Source: Paralichthys olivaceus (lineage: Eukaryota > Chordata > Actinopteri > Pleuronectiformes > Paralichthyidae). Taken from it: 64,000 bases of DNA. The stretch covers positions 16,769,501-16,833,500 of the forward strand of contig NC_091110.1 in the NCBI RefSeq assembly GCF_024713975.1, in the 5' to 3' direction. The notes below the pieces were generated by a model, which worked only from the letters and a program-made list of their open reading frames with translations, was not told where the DNA came from and ran no database searches. Positions within the stretch are counted from its first letter, which is position 1. Each line of letters opens with the position of its first letter. Both the position numbers and the translations under genes were made by a program. Positions 13,201-27,600 of this stretch are shown piece after piece.

Positions 13201-15119
13201 GTCTCTTCTGTCAATCAAGACCTTTAGCCTTGATTTTAAGAACTGCCAAAAAGAAAGGAATTCTTTGGTCCACGTCCCATCTGCTAACATGGAGGAGATT
13301 GGATTTGAGACCTGTACTGCAGTCAGCCACCAGGGGGCAAACAAGATGATTCTGCACCACTTCTTAGGAGCTGGCATGTCATCCATCTTTATATCCAGTC
13401 TATGCACTAAGCTAAAAACCTTTGTCTACCTCAATATTGAGACAATTTAAATCACCTTTGACCTGCAAATTACCAAACAAGTCATTTCAGGGACACTGCA
13501 AACGAGATTTACAAAAAGTGGAAATAGGGAAATACAAATCAGAAGACAAAATGCAGGAGTGTGTAATGATCTGGATGTGTCTGATCTCAACATGGTAAAG
13601 TGGCCGATCAGCTTTGGCAGATTCTAAGAATTCTAATTGAATTTCTTTAAAAGTCTAAATGACGACAGTGAGGTTGACTCTCTGGACGCGTAAACAGGAT
13701 GTCAGTGATAATCAAGAGCACGTGAGTGTGTCTGCTTCACCAGCAGGGGTCAGTAGAAGACACCTCTCTCCTGAGTCAATTATCACAACATGATAGTCAA
13801 CACTGCCTCCGTGCTGATGCTCCCAAGTCTGAAAGAGGAGGGGGACGAGCATGGGTGCATGAAGAGCAATTAAACAGTGACTGAACAACAGGAGAGAGGA
13901 CTATAAATAACCCGCACCACCCTGTGTTTCAGCCCACGCCTGAGAGAGCAAGATAACAGACGCTGCGCTGTGTGTGTGTGTGTGTGTGCGCCCTCCCAGG
14001 TGGCAAGTGTGTTCAGCTGATCACATGATTTGCACAGTTCTGGTTTTGCAGTGTCAGACCTCAGGCAACCATCACTTATTCACATTGAGGACGTGTCTGT
14101 GAACTAGCGGCATCAGAAAGCCAAACTTCCTCCTGATCATAACACAATGACTCTTCACACACTTTCACACAACTGCTATGTGGGTGAGACAAAGAGCAGA
14201 GATTAGAAGAAGTGTTACCGCAGGTTATTGGACCTGCGTGCTCGTTCTCTTGGCGTCTTTCTGGACTTTAGATAAAGCAGGTCCACGAGAAAACAATTAA
14301 GGGAATGGAGGGCGGGGCTTCGACATGGAGGAACGGGCGCTTGCACTCACCTGGAATGAGAAACTGGAACTGGAAACTGTGTTCGCCTGCTGCCAGAGTC
14401 CCTGTAAAAGAGGCAGGTTAATCAGTGACCCAGTGGACTGAGAAGAAAAAACATCCACATCGTGATAAATCAAACATTGGATGACCCGGTGACGCACCGC
14501 GCCTCTGGGGCTCAGCTACTTTCCCACTGGGATGGAGTTTCTGAGACAAACAGGCGTTGCCGTTCAAAGGCAGCCGGGGCAAGATTTCTTTTGTGGGTGA
14601 ACGAAACTTGCAACTGAAACCAAGTCGGCCGGCGTCACGGTGAGGAAGCGATAAAGTGCTGGGTGTGTAACTGTCAACACACATAGCTGGAGCTTTTCTC
14701 AGCAAAGTTAATCAGTGATTTACAAGCAGTGGTGATCGACCCAGGACTGAGTGATGCCTCTGCTCTGTTACAATACAGGTCAATTAACAATTAACGAACA
14801 CGTCTGGCTTCATTCTAGTCTTCATACAGTTAACAAAGAGTTGTTCTATTCAACACACATTTGCTGCTCTAGTGAAATTTAAAAAACACTTTCATACTTG
14901 TTTACTTCTCAAAGTCATTTAAATTGATAACAGTAACGTGAGGAACCAATCAGCGTCTCTGTTTCCCTTTCACACCGAGAGCACCTTGAGAAAACCACGC
15001 TATTAATTCTCCAATGAGCCGACAGCTTCAAATAAATTGTTCCAGAAAGCAACATGTCTCCCCTCATTAGGGACGGGCACACAGCTTTTTCCGTTAGTCT
15101 CAGGTTCCTGAGGGGAAGT

Positions 15120-15161
<42 letters not shown>

Positions 15162-15591
15162 CTGCATCATGTTGACTTCTAGTGAAAGTATTCGTCCTCT
15201 GAACCAGAGCAGGTGCGACAGACACTGTATATTATATGCTCCATTGTAGAGAGCAGAGCAGCTGCTACAGATACGCAGAGAAAAACCCTTTCTCAATGAA
15301 GGAGAACAATAAACGAGGGTCAGGTTACATTATATATTTTATAGGCCAAGCTGTTCAATGGATAATGTGACATATGAGAACACTTGAAAATTCAACAGTC
15401 TAAATATAAAGCTGCTAAAACAAGTCTTCATCAGAGCCTCAGTAACAGTGCAGCAGCGGGGGGGGGGGGGTCATTAACCCACAACAGTGACAGGATGAAG
15501 AGTGGACTCTGACATCACTGCTCTTCACTCCTCCAACCGTCAAGCATCCGTGGCATAGCTCATTATCAGTCAGCCACAGAGAGCATGGCTC

Positions 15592-15630
<39 letters not shown>

Positions 15631-18600
15631 GGTCCTCCGTCACCCTTCCTGACTCTCTCCCCGTGTTGCTCGGCCCTCGGGGGGAGCAGAGAGAGCAAAC
15701 CCATTTTCAGAAGACAATGGGATATGGAAAAAATGTCAGAGATAAATGGGAGCGCAGAGGGAGGTCGTGTAATGAATTATTTACAGGGAGTGTGCCTGGT
15801 GTTTTACACTATGTTCTGTCTGTGTACGTACATACCGATGTGTTTCATGAGTTTACTGTTGCTTCGAAGATTTCAACATCCATAAACTCTCATATTTATC
15901 ACTACAAAGTGTTGTAGGTCAGAAAGCCCAGGGAGCGAAGGCTGTTTTTTATTCATAACACTATTTGGAAGACAAGCATACTTTTCTCTAAATCACTCCT
16001 CACTGTTTTTTCTCTCTCCTCTCGTCTTCCTCGTCTGGACAGATTTGTTCGTCTGAGTGTTGATTTGCAACACATGAAAAACTTTTTGTTTGTTTTTGAG
16101 TTCCCTGGGCCGCTAAGCCAGTAACGTAAAGGTTAGAAAAGCTCAGTTAAAACAGAAACGGTCAAAATTAGACAATTCTCAATGATTTATCGATTATAGG
16201 ATCGAATCTGGGTCCAGACCGAGATCCTCCTATTAGTGACTGCTGGTTTAATACTACTATATTATATATACTATATTATATATAGTATTATGTATTATAT
16301 ATTATAAGTACAAAGTATCATACATCAGATATAAATACCTTGTAAAGTGCAGTACTTGAGTAAATGTACCTTCCAGCAGTGTGTAGCATTTAAAGTGATG
16401 TATTGCTTCGTGGTGTTTTAACCAGCGTGGATTTCATGCTCCGAAGACCACTGCCGAGTTCCACAGTGCGATTTGCATTTCCAACAGATTTCAAGCACAC
16501 ACAGCACATTTCAACGTGTGGGTGGTATCAGGCAACACATACAAAAGATGGAAGATCACGCTCACAACAAAAGCTTGTGTAAGCTCTGGTTTCCGCAGGC
16601 GAGCAGGGCCTCAGAGCTGCAGGGCGGAATGATACCCGTCGGCTGGAGGGAAAAAATTAGACCTGCTCTCTGCTGAGCATGTCCAACACCTTCGTCGGAC
16701 ACTGCTGGACACTGATAACCACGTTTGAGCTCAGAGAGGTGGCGTGCAGACAGGGAGGCCGGAACATCCCGACAGGGGACGGTTACTCTGACTGATTGAG
16801 GCTTTTAAATCCTCACTACAGGGCTGAAAAAACCTGCTGCTACCATTGAGAGATTAAACCTGAATGCTGCAGCTGATTTCCCAGAAACCAAATGAAAAGT
16901 GAGGCAGGAGCATTCACTCATGTTACACGGCTCCGTGATGACAGCGATGTGGAGGCTCTGACATTTCAGTGCTCGCAGATAAGAGAGATAAATTTGTTCC
17001 TTTGTCACAAATGTACAAGCAGGATGCCAGCAGAGAACCTGCACAGTCACATGTCGCATGTGTGCTGTTAAAAGACCACACTTCTTCTTCTTCTGTTGTT
17101 TTCCTTTCGCTTCCAGGCAGCCATTGGTTTCCCTTTTGGTTTAATAAAGCTGCTTTCAGAGATTGAACTGAACTTGGTTATTTTCCTGCAATTTTCCAGA
17201 ATGTGAGATTGCAAATGTCTGAGTGAATTGTTTCAAACATCCTCCACAGTTTCTCCTGCCAGCCTCTTGGTAAAATGTTGCAGTGAACCCATGTGAATAT
17301 GCAGAAAAATTGTTTGAATGTTTACACAATTAAAAAACTGCCTGGAAAGTAGGAAAAGTGTAAATCATGAGGAGAAGAAACAAAGAAACACTAAAAATAA
17401 AACCATTAGAATTCTGCTGCCATCACCTTTGTCAGCGATAGACAGTGTGCTGTTGAAGTACTGCTCCTCCAGGCTCCAAGATGCTTCATTCATTTTGTTG
17501 GAGATCCCACATGAGCCCTGACAGTTCACCTTGATGGCTGAAATAAGAGGAGAGAGAAAAAAGACGTGTTAAAGTGTGTTATCTTCAATACAGGATCAGT
17601 AAGACAACAGCAAAAGACAGATGGGGCTGCAGGTATACATCAATCTGCACATTAGTTTCTTCATTAAATCTATTTCTATTCTTGCTGCATGCCTGCACAA
17701 ATGACTCAAATCAGGACATTTGACATTTGTGAATGTCAAATTTTGCAACAACAGCAGCTTCCATAATCTTGAGGAGAACAAATATTAAATTGTCAAATAT
17801 TGCTCTGTGATGCTGACATGGTGACATGTCACAAAACCCACAGTACATGTTAGCAGAGCTTCTTAAAACAAAGCAGCTCTGGCACCGTAGAGTGAAAAAC
17901 CCAGACCGGCAGCACAAAACACTCTGATCAGCATAAGAATGAATCACAAAGAGAGACGTCTCACTAAATCATTATGGGTCCCGTCAACAAACGGAGGTGA
18001 GGAGGAGGACTGAAGGACAAAAACCATGAAAAATACGTAGAGGCAACGCAAGCCGCAGATATTTCCATTGGTCGTTGTTTTTCACAATAAAAGCCTTCTC
18101 GCCAGGAGAATGGACGGAAATCATCAGTCGTGATCGACAGATCTACATGTCTGCAGTGTGACCACAGCCTGACTCTCTTTTTATCTATCCCTCTGTTTCT
18201 CCGTCTGTGAGGAAATTAAAAATTCTCTGCATGCACACACACGCACACACAAACATAACGGTGAAAGCAGAGGATTAAACAGACGAAGCCTCTGTCTCAG
18301 TCATCAGATAAGCAGACTGACTGACAGGAATATACACGTTTATTGTTTTAAATATTTTGTCGCAGTGTGAATTTCTTTTACTTCTCTCTTTCTCTGAGTA
18401 TGAGCACTTTTACAACTTCTACCGAAACGAACCAAACTTCTCAAATGCACCAGCGACTATTTCTAAATACATATTTAGGCCTCTTGCCTTCATTTGATAG
18501 TGGATGGAGACAGGGAACATGTCATCAAGCAGTCTTTCTCATTAATTTGTGGCATTTCCCACAAATTGTTATACTCTCCTCGTCTTCGAGGGTCCTCTAA

Positions 18601-21600
18601 TGTGTACCCTCCTCACAAGATCGGCACAAGTCGTACATTACAGGGGCACCAACTGTGCACACGCTTTAAAATGACTCCAAGCGACTCTAGAAAGAGTGTG
18701 ACTCTTATTCCAAACATGACACGGTCAGGTAGCATAGAGCAGGTCGTCCACCAACCAGAGCTCCTCCAGTCTGAATGACAACGTGTCCTTGAGCAAACAC
18801 TGAACCCTGAAGCCCTGCATGATGGTGTGTGTGAGTGTAGCACTTTGAGTGGTCGATAAGACTAGAAAAGTATTATATAAATACAGACCATGAGACAAAG
18901 AAACCACACAACACAGACTTTGTTTAACCAATCACAGCTCATACCAATGCAGGATCCTGTGACCCTGTGCTGGCATCACTCACTCATGCACGAACGCAAG
19001 CACGAACGCACACACACACACACACTTCCTCAGAGTGGCAGATGGCAGCTCTCTCCACACCAGCAGGACCGTTGGCACAGTTTCTGGGGAAGAGGGAGGG
19101 ACCTTTTTCGGTAAAAACTAAAATCTCCGCAGCTCAATGTCCATTTATTCGGTCATTAATTGCACTCTGCAATCTGCTCCTCCAGCCATCTGCCTCATTC
19201 ACGGGGGAGAATAAAACCTCCATCCTCCACATCAACACGACCAGTGAGCTTTCTGCATCACAGAGCCGAACCGAGCACAAATAACCACAGAGAAGAGAGG
19301 CACGACTGTGACGTGATATTTATTTTTGCAGCCGTGTGTTGTGGTAAAGTGAGGAGCCTGGTCCATGAGGTCAGTGCAGGGGTAATCTGTTAATATCCAG
19401 CGGCTGGATGAGTGGCAACGGCAGAGCTGAATGAAAACAGTTGCATAAGAGACGGGCAGAGAGACTGTCTGTGTCTGAATAATGGCCGAGCCTCTCCACA
19501 CTCTCCAGATGGATCAGGAGTGGTACTGATGTGTTTGATGAGACCGACATCCACACTAAAATAAAATGTGTCACCAACACTCGGAACCTAAATTTAACTT
19601 TGTGTTTGGTGTCTATTAAAACCTCAGATTTTTATGTTTATGTTATTTATCTTCCTGAGCTTCTCTTTGAGGCGAGCTTTAAATTTCTATATCCCTGGTA
19701 AATATTTGATCTCAAACCACAAGTGCAGGTAGCTAATGCAAACTAAACCAACAAAGCTTTTGTTCATTTACTGACGCTGACAACTTCCAACCTGCCCTCG
19801 CACCACCAGCGACAGATTCACACCCGGGAACTGCCAGCACAGGAATCTACAGCAGCGGCCAGTTTTCCACAGGATAAACCACAGCCTGAGGCAAACTGAC
19901 GCTCAGACGAGAGAGAGGCCGGCAGCGGAGCGTGCTCTGACTCAGCAGCTGACTGGATTTGTTACCAACACACTGGAGTCGGTCCAGGTTCTCTCCACGG
20001 TTCAATGAGAGTGTCTGTAGGCGGAGAGGATCCCGGTGCCACTACTCATTGTGTTTAGAGAGTCAGACAGTGTGGGCAGGCGGATCCAGGAGATGTCAGC
20101 GATAGCGTTTCGAGAGCTGGCTGCCTCAACTCGACTGCTGTGTTGTGGTTCTCTGATGTGGGTTGGATCAGTGATGGTGGGTCATGGAGGAAGTGGCTGG
20201 CAGTTGAAGGTGTGGTTCTCATGAGTCAGGTGATCATGAGGGGGAACGTGGATAAATCTGTTACAAACACACCCTGGTTTTACAGCACTTGGCAAAAACA
20301 GACTGAGGAGAGGAAACCACAAACCTGAGTTCTTCATTTCAACCTGGGCTGATTACTGTGCGTCATACTGGTGCTTATACAATAACATAGAAAATCTTTT
20401 TCTACAAAGCTTTTTCCAAATTTTACCTGAAATTTAACGATCAGTTTTATTGTTGGTTAATCCACCAGTTAGTAAACTTTATCGTCAATGTAATCAAAAT
20501 TAAATCAGTTTCATTTTACGACAGGTAGTTTAACTGTGAGCGTGTAGCGAATACAGCAAATACTATCGCTACAATTATCTACCAAAAACAAATACCTGTG
20601 AGTAATATATGAGGGTCAAGAGAAGATAAGGTAAGAATATACTTGATTCATACCCTTGGGGAAATTCCAGTATCCAGTGGCTCACAGAAAAAACAAAGAA
20701 ATATACCAACAATTAGATAGAAGCAATTTAACCATATAAGGGTCACACTGATACACACAACTTTACAAACAACAGCTGCACAGATGTGCTGTATGTATGT
20801 AAAAGTTTATAAAGTTAATCCTCTACTATTTCGTGGATACTTTTTCCCCTCACACTTTTTTGCTCAGTCATTGATGCCAATTTTCTCCTCCACTGTCTCC
20901 ATGTTCCACTTCCCTGAGAAAATGTGCCAGTTACACAAAACTGGTATTCGCTCTTTTCCAAACATATGCAGAAAATGATTTCTACACCCGAGCACGGGTA
21001 CGTACAAAACACCGACTGTGAGCAGATGTTTAACCACGAGGCAGAAAATGTGTCTGTGGGGGTGAAACCGTGAAGTCAGAGCTTACTGCCTGTTGCATCA
21101 CTTCATGGGAAATAGGAGTCACCCTTGGAAGCACAGACTTTTTTCCCCAGTGAGTCTAATTTCAGGTGATGGTGAAAGTGTGTGAGTAAGGTCAAAGAAG
21201 AAAGCAGAGGGAGAAAAAAAACATCTTTACAACCATTAGGATTTAATGAGTTTTCCCAAGAAAAGGCTTTTTGAATGAACTGAATTGATCAACATTCCTC
21301 ACATGCACTGAAAAGGCTCCTCGTACGTCATTTATACATTCCTGCATAATGAGGTTTTGGAGACGTCCAAAGCAGCGTCGGTGTGATAAGTCCTGGTGGT
21401 TTTACAATGAAAGTTCTGTCGACGCAAACCACAAAACCTAAACTGACAAAATCTAACGGCAATGCTACTAATGATGCTAACAAAAGCAGTTAAATTAGAC
21501 TTATTAGGAGTTTTTCAATGTTTCTCTCCTCTTGTGTTTTAATTAGTTCTTCTCCCCCTCACAGAAAATACAGAAGCTCCTGAAATACCTCAGTAATCCG

Positions 21601-24600
21601 GCCGATACTTCTGCATCATCGTGACATCACGATAACCGACGTTTACATTATAGATCCTCATTAGCTGACACGCCCCCTAACATAGCCAGGTCAAAAACAG
21701 AGGCCTGTAATTCCAACACTCGCCGACCAATCACAACGGAGGGAGCAAGCTGGCCAATCAGAGCAGACTGGTGCTCGATCTTAAAGAGACAGGAGGTAAA
21801 ACAAAGTTTTTCAGACAGAGGCTGAAAAGAGGAGCAGCAGCAATGGACAGTAAGAGGAGAGAGATGTGTTTCCAGGAAGTAAGCCTTCAAAGTAATAACA
21901 CAAAATAAAATTATGAATATGAGCAGAATATGTCTCCTTCAAGGGTTAAATGTGTATCAGACGTGGCTAGTCCAATCTTGATTATCAAAATATCCTATGA
22001 TTGCATTGATCACAGAGAGATAATATGATTTATCAGGTTAAAAATCACAAAATTGAGAATTTCCCATTTTGTTTTGTTTTGTCAGGTCTGAGCTTGAGAC
22101 AAAAAAAAAGTCTTCTGGAGCAGGTTGAGGTTTTTTTCCGTCTTGTAGCATTGTAAATAACAATGGTCTTGAATGACATGACAAAGATACACTGACGATA
22201 TTTCGTTGTTAAAATTATTCCTAGTATCTTCCTCAAACCTCAGAGGTCCGAGCCTTCGCCCTGTGCCAAAGGACAGCCGAGTAATCCGATGATACACTTA
22301 CTACCTTCATTAAATCTTTAAGTGCTGCAAACAATTAGTCCCTCTCACTTTTCCAGCGTGTCCCCTTATCCTCTTTCTGCTGCCTCTCTGTGGGACATGT
22401 CAAACACGGCCACCTGATCTTTTGATCTATTACTCCTGACTGGAGTGACTGTAAGGGAATCCCCTGCAGAACAGAACAGAGGGCGGGCTGTTCGCTCAGA
22501 CATGTCCTAGGTAACCTCTCTCTTAGGTAGCAGACAGAAACACTGCACCCAGAGCTGCTTCAGACGGATTAAACACTCAATCTACAGGAACTAGAGATGG
22601 AATTTCTGGTTTAATGTGGCTACAACCAGATGATTGATTCAGTCAACAATTCAAATAAACTTTATAAAAAAATCTATATTATATATTCTACTATGATCTG
22701 TTCATCAAGTCCTATTCTTACTTATTTGCATTGCTGACCGATATGCAACAATGATTCGACAAATAGAGCAGATGTGGAAAATACGGTATACCCTTTATTT
22801 CATAGACTCGAAATAAAGATGGATGACGTGTTTCAAATTCCTCCTGTAGCACAAAATAGAAGCCAAAATATCAGGGATACAAGTGCTGCCATTCCTCAGA
22901 ACTCATCCCATCAATGCTTCGACAGACAAAACAAACAGCCAATGATAATGAGAGTAGTGCCGCTCCGAACAATGCATGTGGCTGGAGTAGAGTTACAGCC
23001 ACGTCAGGTTAGGTTGACGCACACAACACAGAGCGTAGGAGCAGCAGCAGGCAGCGGCACACGTGCTAGCCGTGCACTCCAGTACGTCAGGAGCGAGATA
23101 AAAGAGTAAGTGACGACAGAAAATGTTAGCGAAAACTCGAGCTACAGCGTTAACGAAGAAGACGCCAACAGGACGCAACCCAAGGCTCAAAAGACGAGGA
23201 CATTGTTGAAAAGAAGGGTCCAAGGCCTTCAGTAGTGTGGAGAGTAGCATGCATTGAAAATTGTGAAAGCACGTTCCCAGAAAGGCAGGTAATACCACTA
23301 ATCCTTTTTACCGTCTGAAGCAGCAATGTCAGAGATAGTGATTTGATTTATATCTTGATATATATCGATATCGACTGATATGAACAGAAATGTTGCGATA
23401 AGAATTGTTTTCCATTTATAAGCATTGCGTCATTGACAGGATGAAGGACTCGCTTCCACCAACCCTGTGGTTTCTGTCAAGCTTTGCTCGCTTTAATACC
23501 ATTGATCATTTGATGGTGTTTGCATGCGTTTTAAGTGCATACACATCTGCACGTAGAGCACACACAAATCCTTGCAAACAGTATGTATAAGAAGCTTATC
23601 CCTGCCGAAGTTACATCATAAAACAATCAGCAGATGTGTGATGTGTAATCCCTCACTCCGCTGCACTCTGTCTTTCAGGACAACAAAAACATTACCAGTG
23701 GGTAATGCAGCTGCTAAATATAAATAATCATTTGATTCTCCAGATAGTTCTTGTATTTCATTGTCTTGAAGGAAATAAAATGTATAAACACTGCCTCTTC
23801 CCGAGCTGGAATGACTTTTGATGGTATCTATGTCGGCAGCGACCTACATTTAAGCACTGGCCTCTCCCTCACAGCAATCAGCAGTGTACTCGGTTGACCC
23901 GATCTAGTTTTACTGGTTTAAAAACAAAGTGGTTTGGTTCAGAGCTCATGTTGAATCAGGTTACATCTTAAAAAAAAAAAAAAGATAGTCATCTTGAGAT
24001 GAGACGGTTGAGGCCAAGACATCTGATTGTTATGAATCATAGACTAAAATTCAGCAGGAGTCAGCACTTGTCTTTGTCTTTCACTTGTAAAGAATGCAAA
24101 AGGAGATTGTCCAGGGTCAGAACAACATTCAGAACAACAGGGTAATCTCTGCGTTCAGGTGAGGGCTGGATTCTGGGTAGAGCATGCAGGAGGCAGGAAA
24201 TAACACAGGCTGCAGAAATCACGTTTTTACAGCACAGCACCAACATCTGCCCTCGTCAAAAGCTCTCGTTCGGGCCCTGTAGTGCATAAAAGTAAACTGC
24301 ATGCTCTCACATGAGTCAACAACCCCCCCCCCCCTGCTCCCAACACACATTTAATCTAATTCTGTGGAGAAAACACTGTTTGTATTGTACCTACAGCACA
24401 GATATATTTACACTGCTCCAAACATGTTTGATCAGTCATTTAGAATCAGCTGACGCCCAACGCCAACACTCTGGCCTCTTTCATGCGCCTGAAAGAAAGT
24501 GTCAGACTGAAATCACAGCTGATCGAACAATGCCGGTGTGTCTGAGCTGCTACAATGGTCTTCTTGCTGTATTTTGCAGCTGCATGATGACCCATGTTAT

Positions 24601-27600
24601 CTGACTCATTAGTACCATCCACAGACTCGGGCTGCTTGTGTAATTAGTGACTGTTTGGAACACATGGTCCGTTATTAGGAGGTAAACTTAGTAAAGAAGC
24701 AACTCGCTGTCACTGCAGTTGTTTTGGAGAAGGTCGACATGAAGCGTGGATGTATGCACATTTTCCAGTGTTAAAACTGATGGAAATTACCTTTACAACA
24801 AAGAAATGTGATTAAGGTTTGATAATTTATAGTTTAACCTTAAATTTTATGATAAATAACTTTATATTTAAAAAGAAAACAGAATTACAATCAAATTAAT
24901 TAAGTAAAATGGAAAACTGTGCAACTTCTCTGCATTCTTTATTCTGTAAAATTAAAAGTTTTCATATCTGCAAACAAACAACGGCACTGACATGTCTGTG
25001 AAAGGCTCATGACAGTCGGGCTCTAACTCATAAGTGACAATGTAGTGAAGCCCCTTCTTCTCTCCCAGCTGAAGTTTACTATCTTAAGTTTCCGTCTTCT
25101 CAGGCCCAGCTGACAACTTTCTCAGAAGAACAACATCCTTTCTGCAAACGGCTTCTGCTCTTTTTCTCATTGTGCTGCACAGGAAGTGAGACAGTGTTTT
25201 CAAGCGGGTGGAGTTAGGGAGTGTGCCCATCAGGAGGAGTGATACAGACCTGAATAGACAGGGGGTTGGACAGATAAGTTCAAGGGGAGCTGGAGCAGCT
25301 GGTGCCAAGATTTCCATTTGATTCACAGTTTCTATGGGAACAGTGGTCACTGATGACGTACACATGTGGTTCGATGCGGCCATCACCACCACAATGAAAC
25401 TCAACAGAAAGAATGAAGTCGCTTTGAGTGTTCATGTGTCATGTTCCTCATTTCAGGACAGACACCGAAAGTCAAAGGGAATTTTTCCTAGATAATTTAT
25501 TAATTCGCTCACTACAAGTCTCAGTCAAATCTGAAAGTGGATTTGGACCCTGTCACACAAAAGCCAGAAGTGAGTGGGTGTTTCATTGTCAGCTTAATAC
25601 AAGCATGAGAAGATGAAGTTGTAGTTTTTTTCCATCCTAAACAATAGACGTTTGTTATATTCCTCAGTCGATATACTATAAATCTCTTTAAGGCTGCTGT
25701 GTAAAAATATGTCCTTAAAAATCAGGATGCAGCTCCTCTGAACTCTTATCACAAACCCTCGAGGCGGTGATGTGAAGATTTACTCGTGCCCTCGGAGTCT
25801 AGACGCTCACAGTGAAACCTCAGCCTGCAGGGACGTCTTCATGAGCCAGAGAGAACAGACACTCTTACACTGGACACATTGATGTATTCTGTATCTATTT
25901 CAACCCCAGTTTTCTCAGTATAAACACAGCGTATTGAGATCTGCTGAATACAAAACAGTGATGAATGTGCCGCTAATCTTGGCTACAATCATCCTCCTGA
26001 AACCAAACTATAATCTCTAATGTCTTTCTGCCTCGGTTTCACTACAGTCCCTGTGATGCAGCATTCAGGATATCTGTACATGCACAGTGCCTGCTCCTAC
26101 CTGGACTTCAAATCCAAGGTCAAACTGGTTGATAACACAGAATTAATCTCTCTGTGACGGCCCTGAGTCATTCAACACGTCCTTCAAATTCCACCCACCT
26201 AGTTTCAACCACTGGCTTTCTGTTATTAATTCTTCATGTGTAAAATTGTGAATGTTGTGACGCACCAGGTGAAATATATTTTATATAGTATACTATAGGT
26301 TATGTTTGTTAGCAGGATTTTGCAAAAACTACTCAGCTGATATCCATGAAGTTTATGTGGAGGGGTAGGAAATGACCCGAGGTAGAACCCATTTCATTTT
26401 AGCATGGATTTAGAAATTTGTGATAAAATGTGGCTACATCCCCTCTAGGTTTTTTGAAGTCACCCAAACTGGACGAACTACAGGTTCTCCTGCTGTCAAA
26501 CTCAAGGGCTGCGTGGACGGACAAAAACAGAAATGTTTGTAAAAAGATGATGCCGTCAGCCACATTCACTTCCTGATTAGTTCTTACCGCCAAGATTCGA
26601 CTGAAATGAATGAAAGGTGTTGCAAACTCGGTTAGTAACTGTCCATATGAACCAGGACAAACCCTCTATGCTAAAAACATATAGTATATTTGACTTTGTA
26701 CCTAAATCCAATATTAAGGTTTAGCTAAGATAAACATTCCAATCTCAACAGTCACATTTCTTCCAGATGAGGGGACCCACACCAAAAGGCAAGAGGTTAA
26801 TGGCATTTGCAGCTTTCATAGCACAGATAACCCGCTGATGACTGATTACACCCCCCAGTCGTCTGTCTTATCTTGAGTTACACTTAATAAATTCTTTGCT
26901 GAACTGAGAGCAGCTCTGTGGATAAGTCAGGACTTGTCCGGGACAGGACATGGCAGTAATACAGCAACCATGGAGGAGCACACACTGTGGCCTTCATAGT
27001 GAAGCTAGGGGAACCAGGAGGGTTAGTATTTTGTTTACTGCCCAAAAAAGCAGCAATTCACAAATGTCTGGTTTAAATAAAGGATTTAAAAAATAACTAA
27101 TATCACAATTAAAAGGTACAAAGTGTGTGTGAGCGCATACACACACTTGTGGTCAGCTTTGCGTAGACCTGAGGGATGACGGCTCTTGTTTACATAAAGC
27201 TGGTGGTTTGTATTACCAGAGATTAAGATTGGGTTACAGTGAATGTTTGTGCTTCTGCTGTTCTAAAAGATAGGCTGAGATCCACTGCTGTAATCGAAGA
27301 TAAAAAAGAACAACACACCCGGGCACGTCTTCGCTTACACTGTTGACAACCTGGATACGCCGTTTTGAAAGGATGAATGAGGCTATAAACCGGCAGGGAG
27401 TCAGGTCAAGTGAGCTTTCAGGCGACTAATTTCCTGTTTCAACTGCTGTCAATCTTCTGCTGCTGCGTTCTTCATATGTCAAAGGCAAAGTCCAGAAAAC
27501 GCGTGCAAGGTTAACGTGCAAGGTTTACGTGCAACTTGTCAAAGTGTTGGAGCCTGAAGTAAACCGTCAATACAGAGATACAGAGGACATTCCTAATGGT

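Noticed and set aside
15003-15296. Cys/Val- and Thr/His-repeat frames over TG/CA runs here and near 15585, 42201 and 61948
   Set aside because: Direct translations of dinucleotide microsatellites.
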